Notes under the pieces: generated by a model
What the model was told of the DNA's origin: nothing
Seen by the model: the letters and a program-made list of their open reading frames with translations, nothing else
Database searches by the model: none
Shown here: positions 9,582 to 21,050 of the stretch, one piece after another
How the letters are laid out: each line of letters starts with the position of its first letter
Position numbering within the stretch: position 1 is the stretch's first letter
Source of the DNA: Melanopsichium pennsylvanicum
Taxonomy: Eukaryota > Basidiomycota > Ustilaginomycetes > Ustilaginales
DNA: 64,000 nt
Direction: 5' to 3'
Assembly: GCA_900208305.1 (NCBI GenBank)
Contig: OAPG01000017.1
Coordinates: forward strand, 493,038-557,037
Translations under genes and position numbers: made by a program

Positions 9582-11009
9582 ATGGTTGCTTCAGCGTTTA
9601 GCCGCGTCTCTCTTCAGGCGTTGGCACGAAGCACTGCTCCAAGCTCGTCTCTCGCCTCTTCATCTCGCATCACAGCTGCAGCTCTTCGCAGCTCTCCATT
9701 CACCCACCGCTCGTTGCATGCCGTCTCTTCCACGACTCAAGTCATCAGTACTCCTACCCTGTCTTCGACCATCGCTATCTCATCCAGGTCTGGATCGCCC
9801 AAGCAGACTCGAAAGGAGCGACGAACCGCGCTCAAGGAACAACGCAAAACCGCCAAACGTCGAATTGCCGAATCCACCGTCTCAGCTCGACTTGGAGTGT
9901 CCACTACCACCACCTCTCCCTTTGTTCGCAAAGATCGACAGTTCAAAACTTTTAAACCCATTACTCGCTCCATCCGATGGCTTCGACAACCGCTCAACGA
10001 GCATCTTCACAAGGGCAAGCCTGAACGCTCGCTTACGATTGCCAAGCGCGGTACAGCGGGTAGGAACCATCACGGACACGTCACCGTTCGAGGTCGAGGT
10101 GGTGGACACAGGCGCAGAATCCGACTCGTCGATTTCTATAGGTGGGAAGCAGGTGAGCAGCAAGTGCTCAGGATCGAATATGATCCTGGTAGGAGTGCGC
10201 ATATCGCACTCATCGAACACAAGCACACTAAAGCCAAGAGTTATATCCTTGCTCCCGATGGGTTGAGAGCTGGTGATACCGTGCAAAGCTACAGACTTGG
10301 TATCCAAGCAGATGCAAGTGCAAACTCGAATGTAGTGGATGAAGTAGTCAGTGCAGATGGAACTGTACTCGATACTGATCCATCTGCTCCTCAGACGGTA
10401 GCCGCTTCTTCTTCTCCGTCTTCATCTTACTCTCCGACTTTGGATGATGCATCAAGCGCTTCGTCGTCATCGCTTGACTTGGGAATTTTCCGAACGCAAG
10501 CCATCCGACCCGGAAATTTTCTTCCTCTCAACTTGATCCCCATCGGCACAACCATCCATTCCATCACGATGAACCCGATTGGACCAGCCAAGATGGTTCG
10601 TTCGGCTGGCACTTTCGGTCAACTGGTTGCGTTCTCGAGTCGCAATGGGGCTGGTGAGTCGCATGCTCAAGTTCGACTTCAATCGGGCGAAGTTCGTCTC
10701 ATCCCTTCCAACTGCTGTGCAGCTATCGGTACGGTGAGCAACAAGGATCATCAACACAAGAGGTTGGGTAAAGCAGGTAGGAGTAGGTGGTTGGGAAGAA
10801 GACCCAAGGTCAGAGGTGTAGCCATGAATGCTTGTGATCATCCACACGGTGGTGGTAGAGGTAAGAGTAAGAGTAACATGCATCCTAGATCGATCTACGG
10901 TCATCTTACCAAGGGTGCAAGGACGAGAAAGCCGGGTACAAAGGGTGGTAACCAAATGGTGGTTAGGGAGAGACCCAGGAGGAATGGTAAACGTCTTGGC
11001 AAGCCTTAG
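9582..11009 (+). CDS. RML2: Mitochondrial large-subunit ribosomal protein uL2m
   Basis: 475 residues. The N-terminal about 100 residues are Ser/Arg-rich with few acids, as in a mitochondrial presequence. The uL2 core then starts (SLTIAKRGTAGRNHHGHVTV, GGGHRRRIRLVDFYR) and ends with the peptidyl-transferase-near loop GVAMNACDHPHGGGRGKSK and the basic tail RPRRNGKRLGKP. A Ser-rich insert of about 70 residues (about 250-300) splits the domain between the N-terminal barrel and the SH3-like part. The His of DHPHGGG, important in bacterial L2, is present. The ATG at 9582 follows a short leader, and a second mitoribosomal gene (bL27m) lies at 58.7 kb. Confidence 0.93.
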   Translation: MVASAFSRVSLQALARSTAPSSSLASSSRITAAALRSSPFTHRSLHAVSSTTQVISTPTLSSTIAISSRSGSPKQTRKERRTALKEQRKTAKRRIAESTVSARLGVSTTTTSPFVRKDRQFKTFKPITRSIRWLRQPLNEHLHKGKPERSLTIAKRGTAGRNHHGHVTVRGRGGGHRRRIRLVDFYRWEAGEQQVLRIEYDPGRSAHIALIEHKHTKAKSYILAPDGLRAGDTVQSYRLGIQADASANSNVVDEVVSADGTVLDTDPSAPQTVAASSSPSSSYSPTLDDASSASSSSLDLGIFRTQAIRPGNFLPLNLIPIGTTIHSITMNPIGPAKMVRSAGTFGQLVAFSSRNGAGESHAQVRLQSGEVRLIPSNCCAAIGTVSNKDHQHKRLGKAGRSRWLGRRPKVRGVAMNACDHPHGGGRGKSKSNMHPRSIYGHLTKGARTRKPGTKGGNQMVVRERPRRNGKRLGKP

Positions 11010-12990
11010 TAATAGCGGTTTTTGTTTTGCATTGGTGAATCCAACATGTAATGTCATGTGAAGACTGTTGTTGATTTTATTTTTTTTGGCAATTTGTTCG
11101 GCTTTTTCCCACCTCATAACCACAAGTTTAGAATGGTCCGACTGCCTGTGCAGTGTTGGTGTAATTTAGACGATGAGAGTGGCCAAGCGAGCATCTGTGT
11201 GACAAAAGTTAGTGTTCACAGTTACAGCAAAACCGCTTTCTGTTGAGAGTATTGAAAAGGTGATTGATGCAACGAGTCTCGAGTGGGACCTACCTTGTGA
11301 CTCGTACGATTCTTTACAAGTGCGATAGGCTTGAAACAAGATGCTTGTTCATTCACTCGATATGATCTGCTGCTGCTGCTGCTAGATTCGACAAGCGGCG
11401 TATAGATGCGAATCCAAAGCAACAAAACCCAAGTGAAAAGCAAGTCAATTGAATAGATAACTGACTAGCTTTTCATTGACTTTGGCTTATTTGGAATTGA
11501 ATTGAATCGAATTGAATTGAATTGAATTGAATTGAATTGAATTGAATTGAATTGAATTGAATTGTTTGTTGTGCTGATTGATAGTCACATGCAAAAAGTG
11601 GAATTCAAGTTTCTCCAACGTGTCGGTACATATGCAGCCGAGGAATTGCGAAGAAAGAGGCCAGCACATCATTTGATTAATAAATAAAGCAACACTTCAA
11701 AACACCCTGTGTAATTTTTTTGAAAATAAACGTCTAATTTTCGCTCTCCGCTTTGGCGCTTTGGTGCATACCGAAAAATCACTTCTCTCATACAAAAGCC
11801 AAAAACGCTTGAAACAAAGCGTTCTCACACGCACTTCAAGCACGAGTAGTGAATTTAAAATATAGTATTCAATAATACTAGATTGTGCAAATCAGAACAG
11901 TTCCCCGCACCTCATTCGAGCTTACAGTGCATGTGTGCATGTGTGCGTGTGTGCGTATGTGCGTATGTGCGTGTGTGCGTGTGTGTGTGTAGTCGCTCTT
12001 TGTGTCTCGCAAGCACAAGCAAACCCAATGTCAGTCGCACAGTGTTGCTTAGCTCTTCTCTCTAAGTTACGTCGTCATGTTCGAATCAGAAGCGGTATTA
12101 TGCATGCATATGCAGATGTGAACAAACAATTCACAATTGGTGCAAAGAGCTTTCTGCTACATGTACTGTATACCAAGTCTACGCTAACTTAGCCTTGGTT
12201 TCACATACGCCAATTCTGCCGTATGATCGTCGCCCTCCCTTTCCACTCCCCTTTGAACCCCCTTGCATAGTCTCGTCAAAGAAAGCAGCTTTCTCTCACT
12301 CATGACATCTCGCTATTCCTGTCAAGCCACTCTAGCACAAACTCCATTCTTACTGCTCTGTGCTCTTCTGTAAAGTGCAGCATCCAAACTCACTTGCCCT
12401 TTTACCCCTTCCATCTTGACCATAACCTTAGTTCACCACTGGTCCATACCACAACACCACATTGTCGTTTCACATCTACATACTTCTAACCAACCCATTC
12501 AGGCTGGTCCTGACTTGATCACACTACCTTACATCTACTCTTACACTTTCTCTTTGCACGCCACATCCGTCCTCTTGTGACAATCATCCTTTGCCCCCCC
12601 ACAAGCACCCAAGCTCACCGTCCTTGTCACGGCTTGAGCACACCCACCTCCCCACGCGACAAACGCTTGACCCTTCATCTCGGCAACATCACACGCCGTG
12701 CACCTCTCGTTTACAAAACAGTACGAGCTTGACAAACCTCGCGTCGCATCAACAATCAATACTCGATTAACTAGCACCTTGAACATCAACACCCACACCA
12801 AGCTCACCAGCACACCATCACGTAGCATCAACCAAACGCACTTCAAATTAGATCACTCGCCAATCATCTACCTTATCAACACCGCGCCATGCCCAGCTTG
12901 CTTTCGTGCTATTGATACATCTCATCAAGTATATCCTACACCTCGTCAAAACACTTTGCTTGACATCTTTCACCGCCTGCTAGCACAATC
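11010..12990. other. Two-kilobase gap with AATTG pentanucleotide repeat and GT-rich tract
   Basis: No gene is supported here. An AATTG/ATTGA pentamer repeat of about 14 units spans roughly 11494-11564, and a GTGTGC-type alternating tract spans about 11930-11990. From about 12190 onward the plus strand is strongly C/CT/CA-rich, typical of a long promoter and leader feeding the gene at 12991. The 12698-13051 frame overlapping that gene has no ATG start and reads as leader sequence. Confidence 0.55.
11494..11564. repeat. AATTG pentanucleotide minisatellite
   Basis: About 14 units of the five-base repeat with one variant (AATCG) near its start. It lies in a 2-kb gap without genes and is likely length-polymorphic. 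Confidence 0.85.
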
Positions 12991-15900
12991 ATGGTCGTCG
13001 CCTTCCGAGAACAGCAACCTAAAAAGTCAAACCTCTCGCTCTTTCGCTTAGTCAAGCCGTGTAGTAACAAGTCGACTTCCCACACACCACCATCCCAACA
13101 CCCACCCTTATATGCATCTCAATCCTACCCAAGCTCCTCAAATGCACAAATTTCTCGTCGCGAGATACCGCCTCCGTCCAAAACCCAAATCGTTACAAGT
13201 ACGCGTCAAGCTGCGAATCAAGCTGCGAATCAAGCCGCTCAAGCGATCATTCCCGTTCACTACCAGTATCCCGAGGCGTCAAATTTTACTGGCAACTATC
13301 ACTGGTCGTCAGCCTCCGAGTCAAAGCTCAAACAAAACAGCGAAAATGAGGTTGAGCAAGACCACTGCCGTACAGGCGCCGATCTGTTACCACTTGAAAG
13401 CTTGTTTCACTCTACCGAAGCAATCCACTCTGGTCAGCCCAATCTCCCGGCTTTATCAAGGCTTCAGACCCACATGGCACCATCAAGGCAGCACCACCAT
13501 TCCCGACAACGATCTCACTTTAGCATTCCTGATGTGATTGTCACCACGTGCGAATCCGAGGGAGAACAAGAAATGGTCGAGCTTTCAATCCCTCCCAACA
13601 AACGTCGCTATTACGTTTTACGCGATTCTGCTGAATCACATCCTCAGGAACAACGTTCCAACAAGAAAACCAGCTCCACCGGCTTTGTTCGCCGACCAGC
13701 GCCTCTGATCTCGTTCAACGCGCAAGAGATTCGAACCGTCGGAATGATGCCTCGTAGTGGATCTCTGGGAAGCATCGCCAGTGCTAATAATTCTCCCATC
13801 TCTCCTACTTCACCCAGTAGCATTGCATCTACACCCACTTCAAGTGCTAGTTCCACCTTGAGTAAAGCCAGTGGTAGTACACCCAAAAATCCGAGTCGCA
13901 AGAGCTCCTTCCCACTCTTATTTGGGAAAAAGAGTTTGCATTCTTCCCGATCATCGTCCGTACTAGTCGAGCAGACGTATGTTGACGAACCATTACCACT
14001 TTCTCCCATTACTTCTGGTTCGACCATTACTACCCAGCAACCTGACGGGCTCTTGTTTTCATCCCACAACTCATCACCCACAAGCGCTCCACCATCATCG
14101 TCACGCGGTATCTTTACTAGGGCAATCAGTGGTCTACCTTCACCTCCCATCACCCCCACCTCGTCCTCCTCCGCCTCCACCTCCTCTCATTCTTTGAGTA
14201 AGAAACAACTCAAAGCCAAAGCGAAACAAGAGTTGGCACTCATCAAGGAGCTCGAGAGGGTAGATAAGCTCGTCAAGCAGCACGATGTCAAAGCGAGAAA
14301 ATTGAGAGAGAAGGAAGAAGCCAAAGAACGCAAACGAATGGCTAAATTGAGACAAGCGAACCAAGAATTACACCGACCACAATCTCAGATGACGAGCCAA
14401 AGTGTTGATACGTACAACAGTACAAGATCAGGAAGGACAGTGTTCCAGGCTGCGACCAAAGCTTCCGGAGGAGGAGGAGGAGGATCAGGATCCTTGGCGA
14501 GAAGGACGAGCATCAGAGGAGGGGTCGGAGAGGTGAGAGCCGAAGGATTTGTAGGTAAACGACGTGGATCCGAACCTGTACTCTCTCAACAATCTTCAAT
14601 GACTGGCGGAAGGGTACACGTTTCGACTCCTTACAGTATGGATCTACCTGCCGGTGAAAGAACCGCTTTTTCCGAACCTAGAGCCGCACCCAAACCAAAC
14701 TTTCCTCCTCCTTCTCCTTCTTCTTTGTCGTACTCGCAACAGCCGTACCAAGGCTCGGTAAGGGAATCTTCGAGCAAGGACCAGACTCGTTTTGCTCAAA
14801 GCTCGTCGGCCAAGGAGACCTCACCACCAAGGCCCAACCGTTCAGCTCCGCGTATCCCGCCGCTCAACATAGTCAGGAATGCTTCGATTGAAGCTGGATC
14901 GGATAGGGTAGAGACGGCGTCGTTGACCCATGACCGGGACGAAGCACCTGGTGTGTTCCACCTTCAGAGTTGGTCTGAGCTCAATTCCGGGTTCATCTCT
15001 GGTCCTTTGCCTAGCCTTGTCCACCCTTCCACGAGCAGTAATTATACGGGTAGCACCACGAGGCGCAACGAAATCGGTCAAGAAGGCGACGATGAGGTGT
15101 TGGAGCTCGACGAAAGCGGACAGCATCAAGATCGAGTCAAGATAACAAGGAGAGCAAGTATTCAAAGAATTCTTGCGCTTAGTGATGCTGACAAAGAAGC
15201 AAAGAGAATGTCGCTAATCATGACGAGAAAAAGGACAAGTCAACAGTACCTTCTCAAACGTCGATCTTCTCACATCACCGACACGAGCATGGATGCACTA
15301 GCCAACATGAACGAATCCAGAGGTGGTCATAGTACCAAAAAGAGCAGCCTTACTTCGGATGGCAAGAGACGTAGTTTGATACGATCTGTAAGTGAAAATC
15401 AAGGTTGGACTGTGGTTGTGGACGATGATCATGATGGTGATGAATTGGCCAAGGTTGACGATAGTATAATTGCACAAGCAAATACGTCTTTGATGGGTGC
15501 GGATGGGAAATGGGAAGACGAGGATGGGGTGCAAGATTCGCATCCAGAACAGATGGAGGTTGAGGTGGATGCGGTTTTAGCAGATCTTGGAGCAGCACAG
15601 CAAGCGTACCAGATTCGTACACATGCACAGAGAGAGGGTAATGGTAGAGGTGTGAAAACTCCTACTCAAGTGCATGCCAAAATCGCACAAAAATCTTGTT
15701 CTTCCCCCAAAACCACCACCACCACCACCACCACAATTTCAACAGGTGCATCATCAGCAACGAAAAGAGACTCTTGGAATCGCCCTGATTCCATGTCCTT
15801 GGTCGAATCCTCGTTTAGTTCGAGATCCTCAGGTTCGGGTACAGCATTCACGGTCGTGGAAACGGATACCATTGCCAAACGTGAAGGCGAAGCCAAGATC

Positions 15901-16122
15901 TGCTTAAGCCGTCCAGTCAGTTCGGAGCACCAAGAGGCACGATTCTCACTCGACCGACAACGGGAAAAAGGAATTGCAATCCCAGTGAACCCCAAAAGCA
16001 AGAGCGCAATGGTAGATAATAAAATAAGCGCTAGCGAATTTGGACTAAGCTTGGCACTTGCTCCTCTACAGCTGCAATCTCTGGATTTGTTTGCAGATAA
16101 GATGGGCGGAGGAAGGTTCTAA
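12991..16122 (+). CDS. Large Ser-rich, intrinsically disordered protein with PKA-type sites
   Basis: 1043 residues with no recognised catalytic domain. Most of it is Ser/Pro/Thr/Gln-rich and probably unfolded. A charged helical, probably coiled-coil block lies at about 405-455 (KKQLKAKAKQELALIKELERVDKL region) and is followed by a poly-Gly stretch. Several basophilic kinase sites are visible: RRTS (about 504), RRGS (about 524), RRAS (about 720), RRSS (about 756) and KRRS (about 792). These fit cAMP-dependent kinase targets, so a signalling scaffold is plausible, but this is inference. The start ATG 12991 lies in a C-rich leader. A stop is followed by an A-rich tract (16126-16165). Confidence 0.7.
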   Translation: MVVAFREQQPKKSNLSLFRLVKPCSNKSTSHTPPSQHPPLYASQSYPSSSNAQISRREIPPPSKTQIVTSTRQAANQAANQAAQAIIPVHYQYPEASNFTGNYHWSSASESKLKQNSENEVEQDHCRTGADLLPLESLFHSTEAIHSGQPNLPALSRLQTHMAPSRQHHHSRQRSHFSIPDVIVTTCESEGEQEMVELSIPPNKRRYYVLRDSAESHPQEQRSNKKTSSTGFVRRPAPLISFNAQEIRTVGMMPRSGSLGSIASANNSPISPTSPSSIASTPTSSASSTLSKASGSTPKNPSRKSSFPLLFGKKSLHSSRSSSVLVEQTYVDEPLPLSPITSGSTITTQQPDGLLFSSHNSSPTSAPPSSSRGIFTRAISGLPSPPITPTSSSSASTSSHSLSKKQLKAKAKQELALIKELERVDKLVKQHDVKARKLREKEEAKERKRMAKLRQANQELHRPQSQMTSQSVDTYNSTRSGRTVFQAATKASGGGGGGSGSLARRTSIRGGVGEVRAEGFVGKRRGSEPVLSQQSSMTGGRVHVSTPYSMDLPAGERTAFSEPRAAPKPNFPPPSPSSLSYSQQPYQGSVRESSSKDQTRFAQSSSAKETSPPRPNRSAPRIPPLNIVRNASIEAGSDRVETASLTHDRDEAPGVFHLQSWSELNSGFISGPLPSLVHPSTSSNYTGSTTRRNEIGQEGDDEVLELDESGQHQDRVKITRRASIQRILALSDADKEAKRMSLIMTRKRTSQQYLLKRRSSHITDTSMDALANMNESRGGHSTKKSSLTSDGKRRSLIRSVSENQGWTVVVDDDHDGDELAKVDDSIIAQANTSLMGADGKWEDEDGVQDSHPEQMEVEVDAVLADLGAAQQAYQIRTHAQREGNGRGVKTPTQVHAKIAQKSCSSPKTTTTTTTTISTGASSATKRDSWNRPDSMSLVESSFSSRSSGSGTAFTVVETDTIAKREGEAKICLSRPVSSEHQEARFSLDRQREKGIAIPVNPKSKSAMVDNKISASEFGLSLALAPLQLQSLDLFADKMGGGRF

Positions 16123-16557
16123 TCAAAAAAAAAAAAAAAAAAAATTAAAAATTAAAAACAATTAAAAATTTAAGTTGTATACCCTCTTTCCTTGCTCACA
16201 TAATGCTAAGTTGAATCACAAGATTTGTCGTTCCATCATGATGAGGACTGTCGTCGGACATTGATTCATTTTTTGTGCAAATGGTGTCTTGCATACTCAA
16301 ACGTTTTGAACAAGGTTCAAAGTCGTGACATCCATCTACCAAACAATAAATAACAACATGTGTACTCTCCAAGTTCAAAAGAAAAGCTCATGAGACTTTT
16401 CAACCACACACATTCCACATGCTTAACAAAGTCTCAAAAATCTACATTTTCCTTCCCACCCCCCCCACACACACACTAATTCTCAAAATAGACTTACATC
16501 GATCCCTTAAACTAACGAACACTTGATCTTCAACAAAGCTCCTTCCCCATCGGATCC
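16123..16557. other. Tail-to-tail gap, A-rich
   Basis: This 435-bp gap lies between the convergent ends of the Ser-rich gene and NSP1. It starts with an A-rich run (about 16126-16165) and ends with a short C/CA tract near 16461. It probably holds two 3' UTRs; no gene is seen. Confidence 0.55.
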
Positions 16558-18585
16558 TTAAACCTGTCCCCTCCTCAAACCTTCCAACTTTCCCCGCAAA
16601 GCTCCAGCACTCTGATCGATCCATTTAAGACTACCCAGATGCGCATTAAGAATAGCAACAATCTGAGCGATACTTCCGTCCTTCTCTGCCATCAAACCTT
16701 GTACATCTTTACCCCCTTCTGCTCTTGCCCACGCTGCTACTGAAGCAGCATCTGCATTGGCACTACCATTAGCGCTGTTCAATTCGTTGATCATAGCGCC
16801 CAAATTCTTTGCCACATCATCCAATTGACCATTCAGTGTTTCTGCCAGAGCAAAGCTCCTCTCTCTCTCCACATCGGCATTGGTAAGGTTCACATTCGCC
16901 GTCATCGCAGGAAGTAGCGAATCAATCTGAGACTCGTACTCACCCACTAGCAAGGATAGATCGTTCTGGCTCGCTTCGAGATATTCGAGCGTTCGCTCAA
17001 TCGAAGTTTGTTTCTCTTCAGCAGCAGAAAGCGCAGTGAGGAGCGAACTGATCTCATCGCCACCTTTGAGAAGCACACGATCCCATGCGGCCACTTCGGC
17101 TGCTTGACGTGAGAATTCCTTAATGGAGCCGTCGAGCGAGGTAGACCAACGGTTAAGGATTTCGTCCATACTCTTACCTCGGAGTAAAGAGGGGGTGGGA
17201 ATTGGGCCCACATTTGCTGTAGTCGCAGTTGCAGTAGTACCTGGGGCAGCGGTGGTGGTTGCTGCGCTTGTAGTGGTTGTGATGGTTGATTGCGCAGGTT
17301 TGGAAGCGGGAGCAGCTGGAGCAGCGCCGAATGAGAAGCCTCCAGAGGGCTTTGCAGCAGCCGGAGCTGGAGCGGCAGGTGCAGGTGCAGGTGCGGAAGT
17401 AGTAGCCGGAGCGGAGGTCGCGATAGCAGCGGGCTTGCCGAAGTTGACCTCACCAGCAGCAGGTGCCGCGGTAGAAGTCGACGTGGCCGGAGTGTTTGTC
17501 GTAGACGCTGGCTTTCCAAACGAGAATCCACCAGAAGCAGTCGCAGGCGCAGCAGCTGAATTTGCCTCGGCGCCAGAGGCTGCAGGAGAAGTCGACGACG
17601 TAGTTGTGCTACCGAAAGAGAAACCTCCGAGCGCAGGCTTGGCCGAAGCTGCAGCGGGAGCGGATGATGTAGTCGTGGACGCAGCGGGTGCTGTGGAGGC
17701 GGAAGAGTTGCTGCCAAAGGAGAAGCCTCCCGAAGCAGCTGGCGCCGTTGTGGATGAAGGGGCTGGGGCTGAAGCTGCCGGTGTGAATGTGGCTTTAGAA
17801 GCCGCACCGCCAAACGAAAAGCCTCCTGAAGCTGGTTTCGCGCCGCCAAAGAGTGATCCACCGGCAGGTGCGGCGGGAGTCGTAGCAGAAGAAGTGCTGT
17901 TAGTGCTTTCACCAAGCTTGAAGCTCCCAAACCCGCTCAAACCTCCACTGGCTGGAGCTGAAGACGCAGCTGGAGTGGAGCCGCCGAAGGAGAATCCTCC
18001 AGATGCAGGTGCTGCAGGTTTGGATGCTGTCGCATTGTTGCCGAACGAGAATCCGCCAGCAGCAGGGGAAGATGTTGTGGTGTTGGTGGTATCTGCAGAT
18101 TTGGGTGCGCCGAAGGAAAAGCCTCCCGTGGTGGCTGGGCTAGGGGAGGAAGCAGCAGGCGTCGAAGTGGATTGGGTACCGCCAAAGGAGAAGCCCCCAG
18201 TGTTTGGAGCAGATGAGGCAGGTTTGATAGCGGCACCGCCAAAGGAGAAGCCGCCGGTGGACGAAGATGTGTTGCCGGACTGACTAAAGAGGCTACCGGA
18301 AGCAGGTGCTGCGGTTGATGAGGGGGTGGAAGCAGCTCCGCCTGCTGGAGAGCCGAAGAGTGAACCTGAGCCAGCTGTGTTGGATGCAGCTATTAAGAAG
18401 AGTTAGAAATGAGAAGCAAGGTATGTCAATGAAAAGGACACAGTGTGTGGGAGTGGTTTGGGGCGATTGAACCTACCTCCAAAAGAGAAAGGCTTGTTAG
18501 CTGCACCACCAGCGCTGGCAGCGTTGTTGTTAGTGGTCGTGTTGGATGCGCCTCCAAAGGAGAATCCTCCCCCGCCGAAAGACAT
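16558..18585 (-). CDS. NSP1: Nucleoporin NSP1 (Nup62 family), two exons
   Basis: Exons 18585-18477 and 18389-16558 (donor GTAGGT, acceptor AATAG) give 646 residues. The N-terminal two-thirds is an FG domain with over a dozen GGFSFG units separated by Ala/Ser/Thr/Pro linkers. From about residue 434 the Nsp1-C coiled-coil region follows (SMDEILNRWSTSLDG, AAEVAAWDRVLLKGGDEI, SLKWIDQSAGALRGKL). It is the central-channel component of the nuclear pore that binds Nup57 and Nup49 and passes transport receptors. The intron falls inside the FG domain. The 386-codon opposite-strand frame across the repeats is a shadow of this GC-rich low-complexity coding. Confidence 0.92.
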
Positions 18586-19046
18586 GTTTGGTTTTCCCAG
18601 ATGGACCGTTGTGCACCTTGATGGTTATGATTGTGATGTATGATCGGAGTGCGGTTAGTTGGAGGTGTTAATGTCAGTTGAATGAAATATGGTCTTTGCG
18701 ACGCCAACATATTGACGTTGCTCAGTGAAGGATTGGAGATGTTGTCTTGTCATGATTATGTCATCTTTTTTTTCTATTTCGCCTTACTGACTGAAATTTT
18801 GGCCTCGGATTTCAAGTCAAAACAGAGCGCCATGTGCAACCAAACAAATTTCCGAAAAATGGATTTTTTGTTGTGGAGCAAAGCTTTTCTTCTCAACTTG
18901 GACATCCTTTGTACTCTCTATACTTCACTATCGTACCTCGACCTGCATCACCTACTACCGCTACTGTATCCAGATAGCGTCGTCACAACATAATCACAGG
19001 CACCAGGCTCCCTATAAACGATCTCTGGCAGCACCTCAGCGAGAAA
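18586..19046. promoter_or_regulatory. Divergent promoter between NSP1 and BFR2
   Basis: 460 bp separating two head-to-head genes, one for the nuclear pore and one for ribosome assembly. It contains a T-rich stretch at 18766-18782 and a TATAAA-like sequence near 19013, about 33 bases before the BFR2 ATG. No coding region is supported. Confidence 0.4.
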
Positions 19047-20777
19047 ATGCCACCAAAACAAAACACCCTCGCATCTCTTCTAGGCACCTTGACTAATGCC
19101 GCCCCAGTCGACTTCGACCCCGAAGCGCTCGATGCTGACCAGGCTGGCCCATCAATTTACAACAATGGCGGTAGCTCTGACTCTGGCTCCGAAAATGAGG
19201 ACGACGACGAAGAAGATGGCGGAGACAACGAGTACATGAATCCAAGAGCGCACTACGCCGATGTCGAGCCAAGCGATATGCGCAAGAAAGCTTCTTTGAG
19301 CGAAAGCGATAAGCTCAACCATGCTAGATATCAAGGAATCAAGAGTTCAAGAGCTGAGCTGTATGGCGGTGATGATGACGAGCATGACGATGAGGAGGAT
19401 GATAAACAAGGCTCTTCAGAGGACTCAAATAATGATGACGAACATGAAGAGCACGATTCAGAAATGGACGATGACGAAGAAGACAATGATGGGGCATTAT
19501 CAGGAAGAAAGAAGCAGCTTCGTTTTGCCGACGATGACGCCTTGGAATCAGCTGGATCCGACAGCGAAGATGAAGAAGATCAAGCTACCCGAGCTGGAAC
19601 ATCTGCATCAGCCAGCATTGCCGCGCAGATGTCTGCTTCCGCCTCCCAGTCGAAAGCGCTCAAAGCCCGCCGTCTTGAAGATGCCGAAAAAGGTCGTCAA
19701 GTCAGAAAGCAAATCAAGACCTTCGAACGTGCCCTTGAGACGCGCATTAAGGCCCAATCCGTCCTTCGCGACGTCAACCGTCTCCCTGACCCAGCCGTAT
19801 ACTCTCGAGTTATGTCCGGCTCAAGTACTACCATGGAGCCCGCAATCGCTGTTCTCGAACAGCTCCTTGAACTTTCCGAAACACTGTTCTCGCTTCGCAC
19901 TCGACTCGTCACACTTTCCGCATCTTCCGAAGAGGAGATCGGAGCTGTAGCAGCACCAGCAACCCGAAAAAGAAAGCGCGATTTTGATATTATTGTACCG
20001 CAAGACAATCAAGAGGCATCTCGCACATGGTCAGAGATCTCGACGCATGATCAGATTGATGCCACTCTGCACGATGTTGCATCTTACTCTTCTGCGACTG
20101 AACCACACAGAAGATCAGTTTTGGACAAGTGGAGTTTGAAAGTCACTTCTGCCGCTGCCACCGCATCCAACGGAAACAAGTTCACCCAGCTTCGTGCGGT
20201 GAATCAGACTCCATCCACTCAGATTGACTCGGCTCTTGCTGGTGACGGTCTTTCTCGTCTCATCTCCCGCACACGTGTCTTGCGTTCAGAATCGGAGGGT
20301 TGGACTAAACTCGGTCGCCCCGACCACTTTAACAACAATAATAATAATGACACAGAAGAGATCAAGGATCAGGAAGTGTTTGATGACTCGGATTTCTACT
20401 CGACTTTGCTCAAGGAATTGATCGAGAGGAGGTCGGGTATGATTTCAGGTGCGGCAGGTGAAGGTGCCACCGCAGCAATGATGTTGAACGGGTTGAACAG
20501 CGGCGGCAAAAAGAAAAAGGCGAACGTGGACACTAGGGCTTCAAAGGGGAGGAAATTGAGATACGAGGTGAACGACAAGATTGTCAATTTCATGCCTCCA
20601 ATCAAGGATAGGGTGAGGTGGGGCGAGGAGCAGATAGAGAGGTTGTTCAGGCAGTTGGCGAGCAGTTCGATGGGCGTGGTGAAAGAGGCAAAGGGTGCAT
20701 ACGAAGAGGATGAGGGAGATGAGGAGGCGGCCGAGGAGGAACAGGCGGGACTGGCAGGACTCCGTGTCTTTGGATGA
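19047..20777 (+). CDS. BFR2: Bfr2/AATF ribosome-biogenesis protein
   Basis: 576 residues, uninterrupted. The N-terminus (MPPKQNTLASLLGTLTNAAPVDFDPE) leads into long Asp/Glu-rich stretches (about 45-180), then the AATF central domain (RKQIKTFERALETRIKAQSVLRDVNRLPD at about 220-250), a basic KRKR patch, and the conserved C-terminal TRAUB domain (KGRKLRYEVNDKIVNFMPP, RWGEEQIERLFRQL at about 505-545). Bfr2 acts in the nucleolus with the small-subunit processome on early 18S rRNA cleavages. The length is close to the yeast and animal proteins. It is head-to-head with NSP1. Confidence 0.93.
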   Translation: MPPKQNTLASLLGTLTNAAPVDFDPEALDADQAGPSIYNNGGSSDSGSENEDDDEEDGGDNEYMNPRAHYADVEPSDMRKKASLSESDKLNHARYQGIKSSRAELYGGDDDEHDDEEDDKQGSSEDSNNDDEHEEHDSEMDDDEEDNDGALSGRKKQLRFADDDALESAGSDSEDEEDQATRAGTSASASIAAQMSASASQSKALKARRLEDAEKGRQVRKQIKTFERALETRIKAQSVLRDVNRLPDPAVYSRVMSGSSTTMEPAIAVLEQLLELSETLFSLRTRLVTLSASSEEEIGAVAAPATRKRKRDFDIIVPQDNQEASRTWSEISTHDQIDATLHDVASYSSATEPHRRSVLDKWSLKVTSAAATASNGNKFTQLRAVNQTPSTQIDSALAGDGLSRLISRTRVLRSESEGWTKLGRPDHFNNNNNNDTEEIKDQEVFDDSDFYSTLLKELIERRSGMISGAAGEGATAAMMLNGLNSGGKKKKANVDTRASKGRKLRYEVNDKIVNFMPPIKDRVRWGEEQIERLFRQLASSSMGVVKEAKGAYEEDEGDEEAAEEEQAGLAGLRVFG

Positions 20778-21050
20778 GTCACATGGCAGTCTATTTGCAC
20801 TTGTGATTTATCCGTTCGTCATTCATATCACATTTGCATTCTCAGTCGTCCACTTCCGATCGATGAATGTGCACCCTCGAAGACCAGAAAGCACTTCTTT
20901 TTTGCTTGTGGATCAATGCTGTCTTGGTCAGAATCAGTAAGAAGCAGGAATCTAAAGGTATACAGAGTTCTAAAGCAAGAATGGATGAGTTTACAAATGA
21001 AAAGTTCAAGCCAAAAGCGAAACCAAAACTTTGTCTTGGCATCTGAAACC

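Noticed and set aside
17123..18283. 386-codon plus-strand frame opposite NSP1
   Set aside because: It is the antisense of the FG/Ala-rich repeat; Ala, Val, Pro and Glu runs mirror the NSP1 codons and no start context or domain exists.
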